The translations under genes were made by a program, and so were the position numbers. Below are positions 17,242 through 25,992 of a stretch of 64,000 nt of DNA, in pieces. The notes beneath the pieces are model-generated. The model worked only from the letters and a program-made list of their open reading frames with translations. It had not been told where the DNA came from and ran no database searches. The stretch lies in assembly GCA_038400315.1 (NCBI GenBank), contig CP151667.1, positions 2,181,174-2,245,173 on the forward strand, in the 5' to 3' direction. This DNA is from Isosphaeraceae bacterium EP7. Lineage in GTDB: Bacteria > Planctomycetota > Planctomycetia > Isosphaerales > Isosphaeraceae. Within the stretch, counting starts at the first letter, position 1. Each line of letters opens with the position of its first letter.

Positions 17242-17622
17242 ATGTTTGTTCGCTTCGTCGCGGGGACGGAGGGAGAAAATGCCTTCTGGCTGGATGGCGT
17301 TTTCACGGTCGCCCGCCTCAAGGACGAGGCCGGGGAATTGTTCTCGCACGAATCGGCGATGTTGAGCGAGATTTTCGCATGGTTCAACGAGAATTTGCCC
17401 TGCCCGCCCTTCGGCCGAAAGCTGACGAGCGGTGAGTGGAGCATCGACGCTGTGAGTTGGTTCCGGGACGATGCCGGGGAGCCGTTGCGCCGGATGTGGG
17501 ACCTCGTCGTGATCCTTCGAGAGCATGGCACGCCTGTCCGGCTGATCACGACGGAGCGACCGGGGACGATTGTCTACCGGGACAAATATCAAGTCGTGGC
17601 AGAGACACCTCCCTGGAAATAA
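17242..17622 (+). CDS. hypothetical protein, 126 aa
   Basis: This unrecognised soluble protein begins MFVRFVAGTEGENAFWLDGV. It contains an acidic helix (LFSHESAMLSEIFAWFNENL, 36-55), a central WSIDAVSWFRDDAGEPLRRM stretch and a final beta-rich DLVVILREHGTPVRLITTER. The small alternating alpha/beta layout resembles immunity or cytosolic adaptor proteins, but no family can be named. It follows the membrane-anchored gene by 10 bp and shares its lower GC3, so both probably arrived together. Confidence 0.7.
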   Translation: MFVRFVAGTEGENAFWLDGVFTVARLKDEAGELFSHESAMLSEIFAWFNENLPCPPFGRKLTSGEWSIDAVSWFRDDAGEPLRRMWDLVVILREHGTPVRLITTERPGTIVYRDKYQVVAETPPWK

Positions 17623-17725
17623 TGTAAGACTCTTCGGCAGGCAAGGGACGGCGTTCTCCTTCATCAGCCGATGAGCCTCCCTGCGTCCTGAACGGCTCGC
17701 TCAACGAACCGAGGGGCAGACGTCC

Positions 17726-18928
17726 ATGATCCGACGAACCGCGCTCTGGGCCCTGGGCTTCGCGGCCCTGCTGGCGATTGCTCCCTCGGCCTCGATGGCC
17801 GAGACCCGGACGATCGCCCGGTGCGGGGCGGGTTTTCTGGAGGAAGTTGACGGGTCCAAGGTGCTGCATCTCAAGGGGACACCCTATGAGATGGGCTATC
17901 AGCAGGGGGCCCTGCTGAAGGACGAGATCCGCGAGCTGGTGACGTTCCTGTTCGAAGTGAAGGCGAAGGAACTGAAGGCGGGGATCGGCGGGCTGAAGCT
18001 GGACCCCAAGCGGCTGATCAACTCGATCTCGGAGCGGCAGAAGGCGTTCACGCCTCCGCGCTACTTCGAGGAGATGCGCGGGGTGGCCGATGGGGCCGAG
18101 ATGAAGGTCGAGGACATCATCGCGGCCAACTTCATCCCCGAGCTGTTCCATTGCAGCGGATTCGCGCTGAGCGGATCGGCCACCAAGGACGGCACGCTCT
18201 ACCACGGGCGGATCCTGGACTACGGCTGCGACTGGAAGTTGCAAGACCACGCAGTGGTAACGGTGGCCGAGCCCGAGGGGAAGATCCCGTTCGTGAACGT
18301 GACATACGCCGGGTTCGTCGGGTCGGTGACCGGGATGAACGCGAAGTCGGTCTCCATCGGCGAGATGGGGGGCAAGGGCCTGGGCCACTGGGAAGGGGTG
18401 CCGATGGCCTTCCTGGTCCGCTGGGCCCTGGAAGAGGGCGAAGACCTTGACTCCGCGGTTGCGATCTTCCGCGATCACCCCAGGACGTGTGAATACTACT
18501 ATGTGATCGCCGACGGCAAGAGTGGCAAGGGGGTCGGCCTTGAGGCGTCGTGGGACACCTTCACCCTGGTGAACATGGGCGAGGTGCACGAGAAGCTGCC
18601 GAACGCCGTGAAGGACGCTGTGCTGCTCTCAGTGGGCGACCGTTACAACGAGCTGAGCAAGCGTGTGAAGGAAGGCCACGGCACCTTCGACGCCAACTCC
18701 GCCCGCGAGCTGATGAGCCGGCCGGTGGCCATGAAGTCGAACCTGCACAGCGTCCTGTTCGAGTCGGCGAGCACCAGGTTCTGGGTGGCCAACGCCTCGA
18801 AGACCGGGGAGCCCGCCGTGACGCAGCCGTACCACGGGTTCCAGCTCACGGAGCTGCTCGGGCACCAGGCCGACACGGCGGCGCCGCTGCTGCCCGGGCC
18901 GAAGGCCGAGACGACGGGATCGCGCTGA
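17726..18928 (+). CDS. secreted C45-family autoproteolytic acyltransferase/hydrolase
   Basis: The 400-aa protein has a signal peptide (1-25, ending SASMAE) and the fold of acyl-CoA:6-aminopenicillanic acid acyltransferase-like NTN hydrolases. In that family a precursor cleaves itself before a Cys that then becomes the N-terminal nucleophile. Here Cys143 in PELFHCSGFALSG is the candidate, followed by the oxyanion segment HGRILDYG (160-167) and NVTYAGFVGSVTGMN (about 199-213). Likely substrates are amides or acylated amino compounds outside the cytoplasm; none can be named. It is followed by a secreted sugar-binding-like gene at 134 bp. Confidence 0.85.
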   Translation: MIRRTALWALGFAALLAIAPSASMAETRTIARCGAGFLEEVDGSKVLHLKGTPYEMGYQQGALLKDEIRELVTFLFEVKAKELKAGIGGLKLDPKRLINSISERQKAFTPPRYFEEMRGVADGAEMKVEDIIAANFIPELFHCSGFALSGSATKDGTLYHGRILDYGCDWKLQDHAVVTVAEPEGKIPFVNVTYAGFVGSVTGMNAKSVSIGEMGGKGLGHWEGVPMAFLVRWALEEGEDLDSAVAIFRDHPRTCEYYYVIADGKSGKGVGLEASWDTFTLVNMGEVHEKLPNAVKDAVLLSVGDRYNELSKRVKEGHGTFDANSARELMSRPVAMKSNLHSVLFESASTRFWVANASKTGEPAVTQPYHGFQLTELLGHQADTAAPLLPGPKAETTGSR

Positions 18929-19061
18929 GAGGATGGGTTGTGGCCCCGCGACGACGGATGCCGCGCGGCCACGGCGCTTGTGGTGACCGCGGCTGCCTCG
19001 TACCATCCGGGGGTCCCATGTCGGGGACACCGCGATGGGGCGGCAACCGGGGGAGGGGCTG

Positions 19062-19655
19062 ATGCGCGGGCTGGCTTGGATGTTGATGGGGTTCTTGGGG
19101 GTGTTGATTGGGGCGTCGACCGCGACGGCCCAGCAGAAGCTCGACCTTCGGACGTCGGAGGGGGTCGAGGCGGTGAAGGGGGAGTGGCGATACTCCGACG
19201 TGAAGCTGGTGGAGACGACGCCGACGAACCCGGGCGCCAAGGGGGCCAAGGGGTACGCGATCGAGCCGAAGGCGCACGGGGCCGATTACGACGACGGCGA
19301 GTGGGAGGTGGTCGAGCCGGCCTCGCTGGCCAAGCCTCGGGCGGCGGGCCGGGTCTGCTTCAACTGGTACCGGATCAAGGTGACGATCCCCGAGAGTGCC
19401 AAGGGGAAGCGGGTCTTCTTCCAGGCGATTTCCGACGACTATGGCGAGGTCTGGGTCGACGGCAAGCTGCCCAGGAAGCTGGGGCAGTCGGGCGGCGCGA
19501 TCGTGGCCGGGTTCAACGCGCCCAACCGCGTTGAGCTGATGGATGCGAGGCCGGGGAAGGTCTACCAGGTGGCAATCTTCGGCATCAACGGACCGATCTC
19601 GGCCATGCCCAGCAACGCCATCTTCTTGCGCGAGGCGGTCCTGGAGATCCAGTGA
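19062..19655 (+). CDS. secreted galactose-binding-like (jelly-roll) protein
   Basis: The 197-aa protein has a signal peptide (MRGLAWMLMGFLGVLIGAST...ATAQQ) and a single beta-sandwich domain. VCFNWYRIKVTIPESAKGKR and VFFQAISDDYGEVWVDGK match the core strands of glycosyl hydrolase-associated sugar-binding domains (a Trp-Tyr strand, then D-D-x-x-x-V-x-V-D-G). I chose ATG 19062 over an in-frame start at 19035 because the signal peptide starts there. Such proteins bind carbohydrate in the periplasm or at the surface. It may act with the preceding C45 hydrolase, but no operon signal is evident. Confidence 0.8.
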   Translation: MRGLAWMLMGFLGVLIGASTATAQQKLDLRTSEGVEAVKGEWRYSDVKLVETTPTNPGAKGAKGYAIEPKAHGADYDDGEWEVVEPASLAKPRAAGRVCFNWYRIKVTIPESAKGKRVFFQAISDDYGEVWVDGKLPRKLGQSGGAIVAGFNAPNRVELMDARPGKVYQVAIFGINGPISAMPSNAIFLREAVLEIQ

Positions 19656-19818
19656 TCCGAGCCCGGGTGGTGCCTGACCTGCGGATTTGGGGAAGTTGGA
19701 GGGGGAGGGATTTCCTCGGCGGGGGACGGTCGTGGTAGCATCGAATTGCCCTATGCCGCCACGTTGCCCACCTTGAGCCCGCCCCCCCGGCCCGGCCCCG
19801 ATTTGCCAGGAGGTTCGG

Positions 19819-20757
19819 ATGCAGGACCCCCAGGATCCGTTCGACGCATTTGAGCCGGAGGCCCCGCACGCGAGACGATCGCAGGCCCCGGCCGTCCTGA
19901 TCGTGACGGCCCGCAGGGGCCGGATGCTCGACGCGTTGCTGCCGCCCACATTGATCGCGGCGGCGGCCGGCCTGGTGCTCGCCTATCGAGGCGCCCAGAC
20001 CGAATGGGATGGCCTGAGCTTGCCACGATTTGCCACGGTGGCCAAGGCCGCCCCCGTCCTGGTGAAGGCCGAGCCGAAGCCGCCTGAAGCGGCTCCGAAC
20101 GCTGCGACCGTCCCCGTGACCCCGCCGGTTGTCGCGGCGGTCGAGCCCAAGCCCGTTGAGCCCAAGCCCCTGGTTGAGCCCGAGACGAAGCTGACTGACG
20201 CGGCCAAGGCGAAGGTCTGGGACGAGATCGAAGTCGAGGCAAGGAAGACCCGGGAGCAGCAGGCCGAGCTTGAGAAGATCAAGGACGACGAGGACGCGAG
20301 GGCGGCCGCGTTGCCTCCGCCGATCGACCGCAAGGCCCCGGGGATGCGCATCGTGGCCCGGGATATCAACGCGCTCCTCCAGGCCCAGATGCAGATGCAA
20401 CGGAGGATCGCAGAGCGGCAGCAGGGTGCCCAGGCGGATGTGCTCCGGCGGCATGCGCAGCAGGTCGAGGCGTTGCGGCGGAGCTGGATCAACGGCGGCG
20501 GCCTGCCCAACCGGATGGGGGGACGGCCAGGCGTGCCGCTCCCGCCGAGGCCCATCCCCCCCGCGCCGCCGCACGAGGCATTCGCCGATCTTCAGCAGGA
20601 TGACGCGCCGCGGGCCGAGCCCCAGGTGCGGATGGAGTTCCGGCAGTTCAATGGGCCGGGGAACCTGCAAGGCTACGTCTTCCGTAGGCAGATCATCGTG
20701 AAAAACGAGGGGGAGGCCCCCCCGCCGCCGAGACCGATCGAAGCCGAAAACGAGTGA
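19819..20757 (+). CDS. single-pass membrane protein with Pro-rich and coiled-coil regions
   Basis: The product has 312 aa and starts at ATG 19819 behind a good CCAGGAGG. After a 36-residue cytoplasmic lead rich in D/P/R, one helix (about 38-56, ALLPPTLIAAAAGLVLAYRG) spans the membrane. Then follow a Lys-Pro-Glu-Val-rich linker (PKPVEPKPLVEPETK), a charged coiled coil (about 130-160, WDEIEVEARKTREQQAELEK), a Gln/Arg-rich helix and a Pro-rich end. The layout is like a TonB- or envelope-spanning linker, but the TonB C-terminal domain is absent. It precedes two tandem coiled-coil secreted genes by 25 bp, so a common operon is likely. Confidence 0.8.
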   Translation: MQDPQDPFDAFEPEAPHARRSQAPAVLIVTARRGRMLDALLPPTLIAAAAGLVLAYRGAQTEWDGLSLPRFATVAKAAPVLVKAEPKPPEAAPNAATVPVTPPVVAAVEPKPVEPKPLVEPETKLTDAAKAKVWDEIEVEARKTREQQAELEKIKDDEDARAAALPPPIDRKAPGMRIVARDINALLQAQMQMQRRIAERQQGAQADVLRRHAQQVEALRRSWINGGGLPNRMGGRPGVPLPPRPIPPAPPHEAFADLQQDDAPRAEPQVRMEFRQFNGPGNLQGYVFRRQIIVKNEGEAPPPPRPIEAENE

Positions 20758-20782
20758 CCCGACCTGGATAGGAGCGGAACCG

Positions 20783-21364
20783 ATGATGGCACTCCCTCGG
20801 GCCCGGACAAGCTGGAAGCCTCGGTTCGTCGTGATCGCATCGATCGCGGCGTGCGCAGCCGCCGTCGCGGTGGGGCGCGAGGCCCCGTCTTCGACCATGC
20901 AGGCGATCCCGCCCGAGGTCATCGAGGAGTGGAAACTCCAGGCCCACGAGGAGGTCGCGCGGCTTGAGGCGCTGGTCAAGATGCGGAAGTCCGAGGCCCG
21001 CGCGGCGGATGCCGAGTTGGAAACCTCCCAGGTCCGCCAGAATTACACCGAGAACATGGCGACCAAGGGGTTAACCTCGAAGGCGATCTTGAAGGCGAAT
21101 CAGAACGCCAGGCTCGACTCCGAGATGCGCGTCGCGATTCGCGAGGCCCTGCTGAAGGAGGCCGAGATCCATCTCGCCCAGGCAAAGCGGCGGATGGCCA
21201 GACTTGACAGGGGGCCGGTGAATTTGCTCCTCGACGCCGGCGATTCCTCCGCTCGCATGCAGATCCGGATGCAGGAGCTTGAGGCGTCGATTGCCGACCT
21301 CCTCCAGCGGGGAGAATCGATGGATCGACGGCTCTCGAGCCTTGAGCAACTCGTCAAAAAGTAG
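20783..21364 (+). CDS. secreted coiled-coil protein, first of two tandem paralogues
   Basis: The 193-aa protein has an N-terminal signal/anchor (about 12-30, RFVVIASIAACAAAVAVGRE). Then comes IPPEVIEEWKLQAHEEVARL and a long charged coiled coil. A conserved block NYTENMATKGLTSKAILKAN leads into ALLKEAEIHLAQAKRRMARLDRGP, and a final heptad helix (IADLLQRGESMDRRLSSLEQ) ends near the C-terminus. Each of these blocks has a counterpart in the next gene. A SD-like GGATAGGAGCGG precedes the ATG. Function unknown; the EEWKLQAHEEV segment with a distal coiled coil resembles efflux adaptor hairpins in shape only. Confidence 0.85.
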   Translation: MMALPRARTSWKPRFVVIASIAACAAAVAVGREAPSSTMQAIPPEVIEEWKLQAHEEVARLEALVKMRKSEARAADAELETSQVRQNYTENMATKGLTSKAILKANQNARLDSEMRVAIREALLKEAEIHLAQAKRRMARLDRGPVNLLLDAGDSSARMQIRMQELEASIADLLQRGESMDRRLSSLEQLVKK

Positions 21365-21432
21365 GAACTGGGCCGGCCCCCGCTGCTCGATTGCCGGGTT
21401 CGATCGACGACGCCTTCATTCGGGGATGAGAC

Positions 21433-22014
21433 ATGAGAAATCGAGCCGCGCGAGTCCTCTGTGTCGTCCTCATGACCGTCATTCCCGCTGTGGTCGCCTC
21501 GTGGACCTTCGGGCAAGAGCCGCCCGCCGCCACGGTTGCATCCTCGACGATCTCCCCGGAAATCCTGGCGGAGTGGAAGATCCAGGCTCGTGAGGATGTC
21601 GAGCGGTACGGGGCGATGCTGAAGGAGTGGAAGCTGAAGGCACGCGAGGCGACTTCACTCCTGGAGATCGCCCAGGATCGCCTGAATCACATGGAGAACA
21701 CGACCGCCAAGGGATATACGCCCAAGGTGATGGTGCGAACCAACCAGGCCGAACGGCTGACGGCCGAGGGCCTGCTCCTGGCCTGCGAGACACGGCAGAA
21801 GGACGCGGAAGTCCACTTCAACCGGGCGACGAGGAAGCTCGCTCGCCTCGAAAAAGGGACCGCTGATCCGTTGATCGACGCCCCCGACTCCGTCTCAGCG
21901 ATCGCCCAGATCGTTTCGGATCTGAACTTTCGAATGGATAAAATGACTGCGGAGAACGTGACCCTTAAGGGAAGATTGCAGAACCTCGAGAGGAAACTCG
22001 GGGTAGGTGGCTGA
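21433..22014 (+). CDS. secreted coiled-coil protein, second of two tandem paralogues
   Basis: The 193-aa product has a signal peptide (VLCVVLMTVIPAVVASWTFG, about 8-27) followed by ISPEILAEWKIQAREDVERY, which aligns with the start of the neighbour's mature part. The block NHMENTTAKGYTPKVMVRTN matches NYTENMATKGLTSKAILKAN in the first copy, and both end in a heptad helix (MTAENVTLKGRLQNLERKLG here). The two genes are the same length, 69 bp apart and divergent enough that the duplication is old. The closing heptads suggest oligomers, perhaps a heteromer of the two paralogues. Confidence 0.85.
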   Translation: MRNRAARVLCVVLMTVIPAVVASWTFGQEPPAATVASSTISPEILAEWKIQAREDVERYGAMLKEWKLKAREATSLLEIAQDRLNHMENTTAKGYTPKVMVRTNQAERLTAEGLLLACETRQKDAEVHFNRATRKLARLEKGTADPLIDAPDSVSAIAQIVSDLNFRMDKMTAENVTLKGRLQNLERKLGVGG

Positions 22015-22029
22015 GCCTTGACGCTCGAA

Positions 22030-22959
22030 TCAACTGGCCTCGGCCAGTTCGAACGCACCTGCGGGCTCGCAGGCGACCAGGGACTCGACCAGGCCGAGAT
22101 AGCGGCGGGCGATCTCGGAGCCGGTGGGATCGGCGGGCTGCGGGGTCATCCAGTTCATCTGACGCAGATGATCGAAGGGCCAGGCGGGCAGGGGGGTGCC
22201 GAAGGCTTCCGAGGACTCGACGGAGACGAGGCCATCGTTGGGGCCTTCCAGCTCGGACATGACCTCGAAGACACGCCTGAGGGGCCAGCAGACGTCGGAC
22301 GGGGCGGGGTCGCCGGCGATGCTGTAGCAGGGGATGTCAAGCTGCCGTGGCATGGCCTTGTTGAAGGCGCGGGCCTCGGGGCGGGTGATGTCCAGGAACC
22401 CTCGGTAGTCGATGCCCAGGGATTCCAGCAGGCGATAGACCCGGCCCATGCGGAGCTTGGCGAAGTCGGCCAGGGGCGAGCCCAGGTGCGGGGTGGCGAT
22501 GGTGGTGAGGCTCAAGATCCGGTTGGCCCAGCCGGGCTCGGCCATCAGGGCCCGGGCGTCGAGCCCTCCCATGCTGTGGCCGATGATGTGGACGGGCTCG
22601 CCGGGGAAGGCGGCCTCGATCCGGTCGCCCAGGCGACGGCCACGGCGGCGGATCCCCGCGGTGGGGTGGACCCGGGGGACCAGCACCCTGTAGCCGGCGG
22701 CGCGGAGCCAGCCGGGGATGCCGCGGAAGTAGCTGGACAGGACGAGTCGGCCGTAGCCCACCGTCGAGAAGCCGAAGAGCCCGTGAGCCAGGACAATCGG
22801 TGGCCTGGAAATGGTGTCGTTCAAGGAAGGAAGATCCCCGGCGCCCCTCGGATGTTCGACATCCGAGATGGCGAATCGCTCGTCTGTTTCCCTCCTGGCC
22901 CTCGCTGATTCCGCCGAAAATGACGGTTGCAGCGAGAGAGACGGCCGAAGAAAATCCAT
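22030..22959 (-). CDS. alpha/beta-hydrolase, triacylglycerol lipase/esterase-like
   Basis: The 309-aa protein carries the nucleophile elbow GHSMGG (127-132, Ser129) and the oxyanion segment LAHGLFGF (about 57-64). TTIATPHLGSPLADF follows the elbow, as in bacterial lactonising lipases (LipA/LIP group). The acid is likely Asp in ELEGPNDGLVSVES and the histidine lies in WPFDHLRQMNW. The first 45 residues are not conserved-looking, so the true start may be later, for instance an in-frame TTG before NDTISRPP. No signal peptide is clear. It is convergent with the coiled-coil gene (15-bp gap). Confidence 0.85.
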   Translation of the reverse strand: MDFLRPSLSLQPSFSAESARARRETDERFAISDVEHPRGAGDLPSLNDTISRPPIVLAHGLFGFSTVGYGRLVLSSYFRGIPGWLRAAGYRVLVPRVHPTAGIRRRGRRLGDRIEAAFPGEPVHIIGHSMGGLDARALMAEPGWANRILSLTTIATPHLGSPLADFAKLRMGRVYRLLESLGIDYRGFLDITRPEARAFNKAMPRQLDIPCYSIAGDPAPSDVCWPLRRVFEVMSELEGPNDGLVSVESSEAFGTPLPAWPFDHLRQMNWMTPQPADPTGSEIARRYLGLVESLVACEPAGAFELAEAS

Positions 22960-23063
22960 CCGTGCGATCAAAGGGTCTCGTCTAAAGCCAGTCTAGTAGA
23001 CGGCCGGGCGAAGGCAAGTCGGACGCCGGAAATTTGGCCCGACCGACGCGACCCGGCCTCGCT

Positions 23064-24458
23064 TCAAATTAACTCGCGGATTGGCTCAAGCTCCTGGAGC
23101 AGCGGCATCGGCCGGTCCCCCTTGTCCGTCACCGCCGTCGCCGGGTCGATCCCCAACGCGTGGTACAAGGTCGCGAACACGTTCTGGAACGTCACCGGGC
23201 GGTCCTTGGCGAACGCCGCGATCTTGTCGCTCGAGCCGATCACCTGGCCGTGACGCATCCCACCGCCGGCCAGCATCGCCATGTTCAACGCCGGCCAGTG
23301 GTCCCGACCCGCGTCCTTGTTGATCTGCGGCGTCCGGCCGAACTCGCCCCAGACCACCACCGACACGTCCTTGTCCATCCCCCGCAGGTGCAGGTCCTCC
23401 ACCAGGCTGGAAAGCGCCATGTCCAGCTTGGGGATCCGGTCCCGGCAGGAGCCGAAGTTGTCGCCGTGGGTGTCCCACCGGCCGAAGGAGATCGTCACGC
23501 ACCGCGCCCCGGCCTCCACCAGCCGCCGGGCCATCAGGAAGTGGTCCATGCAGCAGGGAGGGCCGTCGGCCTCGTTCTTCATGTCGCCGACACCGTAGCG
23601 GGCACGGAGCCGGGGGTCTTCCTTGCTCAAATCGAGGGCGTCGTAGATCCGCCGCGAGGTGAGGATCTCGAAGGCCTGCTGGCTGAAGTTGTCCAGCCCC
23701 TGGATCGACTCGTCGCGGTCATACTCGCGGCGGAAGTTGTCCAGCTGGTTCAGGAGAGAGTGCCGGCCTGAGAGCCGCTCGGGGACCAGTACCTTCTCGT
23801 CAAAGCTCAGGCCGGCCGAGCCCGCCCCGAGCTGCTTGGTCTGCCGTGTCTGCTTCTGTAGCTCGACGCGGTTGGGGGTGAACGGGGCGTGCGCCAGCCC
23901 GAGATAGCCGGGGTCGCCGGGATTGCTCCAGCGGGGCTCGCCGGTGCGGGGCGAGAGGCCGATGAACGGGGGGACGTCGGGCCGTACGGGTCCGTTGAGC
24001 TTCGACAGGATGGCGCCCATGCTGGGCCGGCCCCCCTGGGTCTTGCTCTGAAGGTCGGTATAACCGGTCAGGCACTGGCCCACGGAATGATCCGGGCCGT
24101 TACCGACCAGCGATCGGATGACGGTGAACTTGTCCATCATCGCGGCCATCCGCGGCATGTGCTCGCAGATGTCCAGGCCCGGCACCTTCGTGTGAATCGG
24201 CTTGTACTCGCCCCGGATCCCCTCCGGAGCGTCGGGCTTCAGGTCCACCATGTCCTGGTGCGGCGGCCCGCCGGCCAGCAGCACCATGATCACCGCCTTG
24301 TGCGACGACCCCTTCGACGAGACACCCGCCAACGCCTCCTGGCGGAGGATCTGCGGCAGCGACAGCCCCCCCATGGCCAGGCCACCCAGGCGGAGGAAGT
24401 CGCGGCGGGTGACGCCATCGCAGAATCCGGAGCGAGTCTTGCCGGCGATCGTCAGCAT
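23064..24458 (-). CDS. DUF1501 (sulfatase-like) secreted protein, copy 1
   Basis: The 464-aa protein belongs to the DUF1501 family, very common in planctomycetes and related to the alkaline phosphatase/sulfatase fold. A twin-arginine signal VTRRDFLRLGGLAMGGLSL (16-34) directs it across the membrane folded. The metal-site regions are near MVLLAGGPPHQDMVDLKPDA, ISFGRWDTHGDNF and VVWGEFGRTPQINKDAGRDH. DUF1501 genes usually stand beside DUF1549/DUF1553 cytochrome-like genes; here none is present and a second DUF1501 gene follows. Enzymatic activity is not established for the family. Confidence 0.93.
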   Translation of the reverse strand: MLTIAGKTRSGFCDGVTRRDFLRLGGLAMGGLSLPQILRQEALAGVSSKGSSHKAVIMVLLAGGPPHQDMVDLKPDAPEGIRGEYKPIHTKVPGLDICEHMPRMAAMMDKFTVIRSLVGNGPDHSVGQCLTGYTDLQSKTQGGRPSMGAILSKLNGPVRPDVPPFIGLSPRTGEPRWSNPGDPGYLGLAHAPFTPNRVELQKQTRQTKQLGAGSAGLSFDEKVLVPERLSGRHSLLNQLDNFRREYDRDESIQGLDNFSQQAFEILTSRRIYDALDLSKEDPRLRARYGVGDMKNEADGPPCCMDHFLMARRLVEAGARCVTISFGRWDTHGDNFGSCRDRIPKLDMALSSLVEDLHLRGMDKDVSVVVWGEFGRTPQINKDAGRDHWPALNMAMLAGGGMRHGQVIGSSDKIAAFAKDRPVTFQNVFATLYHALGIDPATAVTDKGDRPMPLLQELEPIRELI

Positions 24459-24612
24459 GGGTCCAGACTCCTCGACAGATGCGGCGGGCGAATTCGGCGG
24501 GCGTGAAGCGTCTTTATCAAGTGCGCAAGCGGGGGCGCAACCTGACGCATTCTACTTGAGCGATGGCGAGGTGCAAGTCGGGTGCCGAAATTTCGGTCAG
24601 ACCAAATCGAGA

Positions 24613-25992
24613 TCAGATCAGTTCGCGGATTGGCTCAAGCTCCTGGAGCAGCGGCATCGGCCGGTCCCCCTTGTCCGTCACCGCCGTCGCCGGGTCGATC
24701 CCCAACGCGTGGTACAAGGTCGCGAACACGTTCTGGAACGTCACCGGGCGGTCCTTGGCGAACGCCGCGATCTTGTCGCTCGAGCCGATCACCTGGCCGT
24801 GACGCATCCCACCGCCGGCCAGCATCGCCATGTTCAACGCCGGCCAGTGGTCGCGGCCGGCATCCTTGTTGATCTGCGGCGTCCGGCCGAACTCCCCCCA
24901 GACCACCACCGACACGTCCTTGTCCATCCCCCGCAGGTGCAGGTCTTCCACCAGGCTGGAAAGCGCCATGTCCAGCTTGGGGATCCGGTCCCGGCAGGAG
25001 CCGAAGTTGTCGCCGTGGGTGTCCCACCGGCCGAAGGAGATCGTCACGCACCGCGCCCCGGCCTCCACCAGCCGCCGGGCCATCAGGAAGTGGTCCATGC
25101 AGCAGGGGGGGCCGTCATATTCGCTGTCCATGTTGCCGATGCCGTAGCGGGCACGGCGCCTCGGGTCTTCCTTGCTCAAATCGAGGGCGTCGTAGATCCG
25201 CCGCGAGGTGAGGATCTCGAAGGCCTGCTGGCTGAAGTTGTCCAGCCCCTGGATCGACTCGTCGCGATCGTATTCGCGGCGGAACGCGTCGAGTTGGTGC
25301 AGCAAGGAGTGCCGGCCGGAGAGGCGGTCGGGGACCAGCACCTTCTCGTCGAAGCCGGGGCCCGACGATCCCGGAGCGCCCGCTTGCTTCTCCGACTCGA
25401 TCCGGTTGGGGGTGAACGGGGCGTGCGCCAGCCCGAGATAGCCGGGGTCGCCGGGATTGCTCCAGGGAGCATGGGCGGTGCGGGGCGAGAGCCCGAAGAA
25501 CGGGGGGACGTCCGGAAAAACGGGCCCGTTGAGCTTCGACAGGATGGCGCCCAGGCTGGGCCGGCCCCCCTGGCTAATGCTCTGGGCATCGGTGTAGCCG
25601 GTGAGGCACTGCCCGACGGAGTGGTCGCCCTGATTGCCCACCAGCGAGCGGATGACGGTGAACTTGTCCATCATCGCGGCCATCCGCGGCATGTGCTCGC
25701 AGATGTCCAGGCCCGGCACCTTCGTGTGGATCGGCTTGTACTCGCCCCGGATCCCCTCCGGAGCGTCGGGCTTCAGGTCCACCATGTCCTGGTGCGGCGG
25801 CCCGCCGGCCAGCAGCACCATGATCACCGCCTTGTGCGACGAACCCTTCGACGAGACCCCCGCCAACGCCTCCTGGCGGAGGATCTGCGGCAGCGACAGC
25901 CCCCCCATGGCCAGGCCACCCAGGCGGAGGAAGTCGCGGCGGGTGACGCCATCGCAGAATCCGGAGCGAGTCTTGCCGGCGATCGTCAGCAT
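24613..25992 (-). CDS. DUF1501 (sulfatase-like) secreted protein, copy 2
   Basis: This 459-aa paralogue starts at the same MLTIAGKTRSGFCDG as copy 1; the open frame to 26031 lies in the duplicated upstream sequence and is not used in copy 1. Its N-terminal 120 and C-terminal 170 residues are nearly identical to copy 1, while the middle differs (PFFGLSPRTAHAPWSNPGDP here, PFIGLSPRTGEPRWSNPGDP there) and is five residues shorter. Twin-arginine signal and likely metal-site residues are intact, so both copies look functional. It is upstream of copy 1 in the transcription direction, with 154 bp between them. Confidence 0.93.
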   Translation of the reverse strand: MLTIAGKTRSGFCDGVTRRDFLRLGGLAMGGLSLPQILRQEALAGVSSKGSSHKAVIMVLLAGGPPHQDMVDLKPDAPEGIRGEYKPIHTKVPGLDICEHMPRMAAMMDKFTVIRSLVGNQGDHSVGQCLTGYTDAQSISQGGRPSLGAILSKLNGPVFPDVPPFFGLSPRTAHAPWSNPGDPGYLGLAHAPFTPNRIESEKQAGAPGSSGPGFDEKVLVPDRLSGRHSLLHQLDAFRREYDRDESIQGLDNFSQQAFEILTSRRIYDALDLSKEDPRRRARYGIGNMDSEYDGPPCCMDHFLMARRLVEAGARCVTISFGRWDTHGDNFGSCRDRIPKLDMALSSLVEDLHLRGMDKDVSVVVWGEFGRTPQINKDAGRDHWPALNMAMLAGGGMRHGQVIGSSDKIAAFAKDRPVTFQNVFATLYHALGIDPATAVTDKGDRPMPLLQELEPIRELI

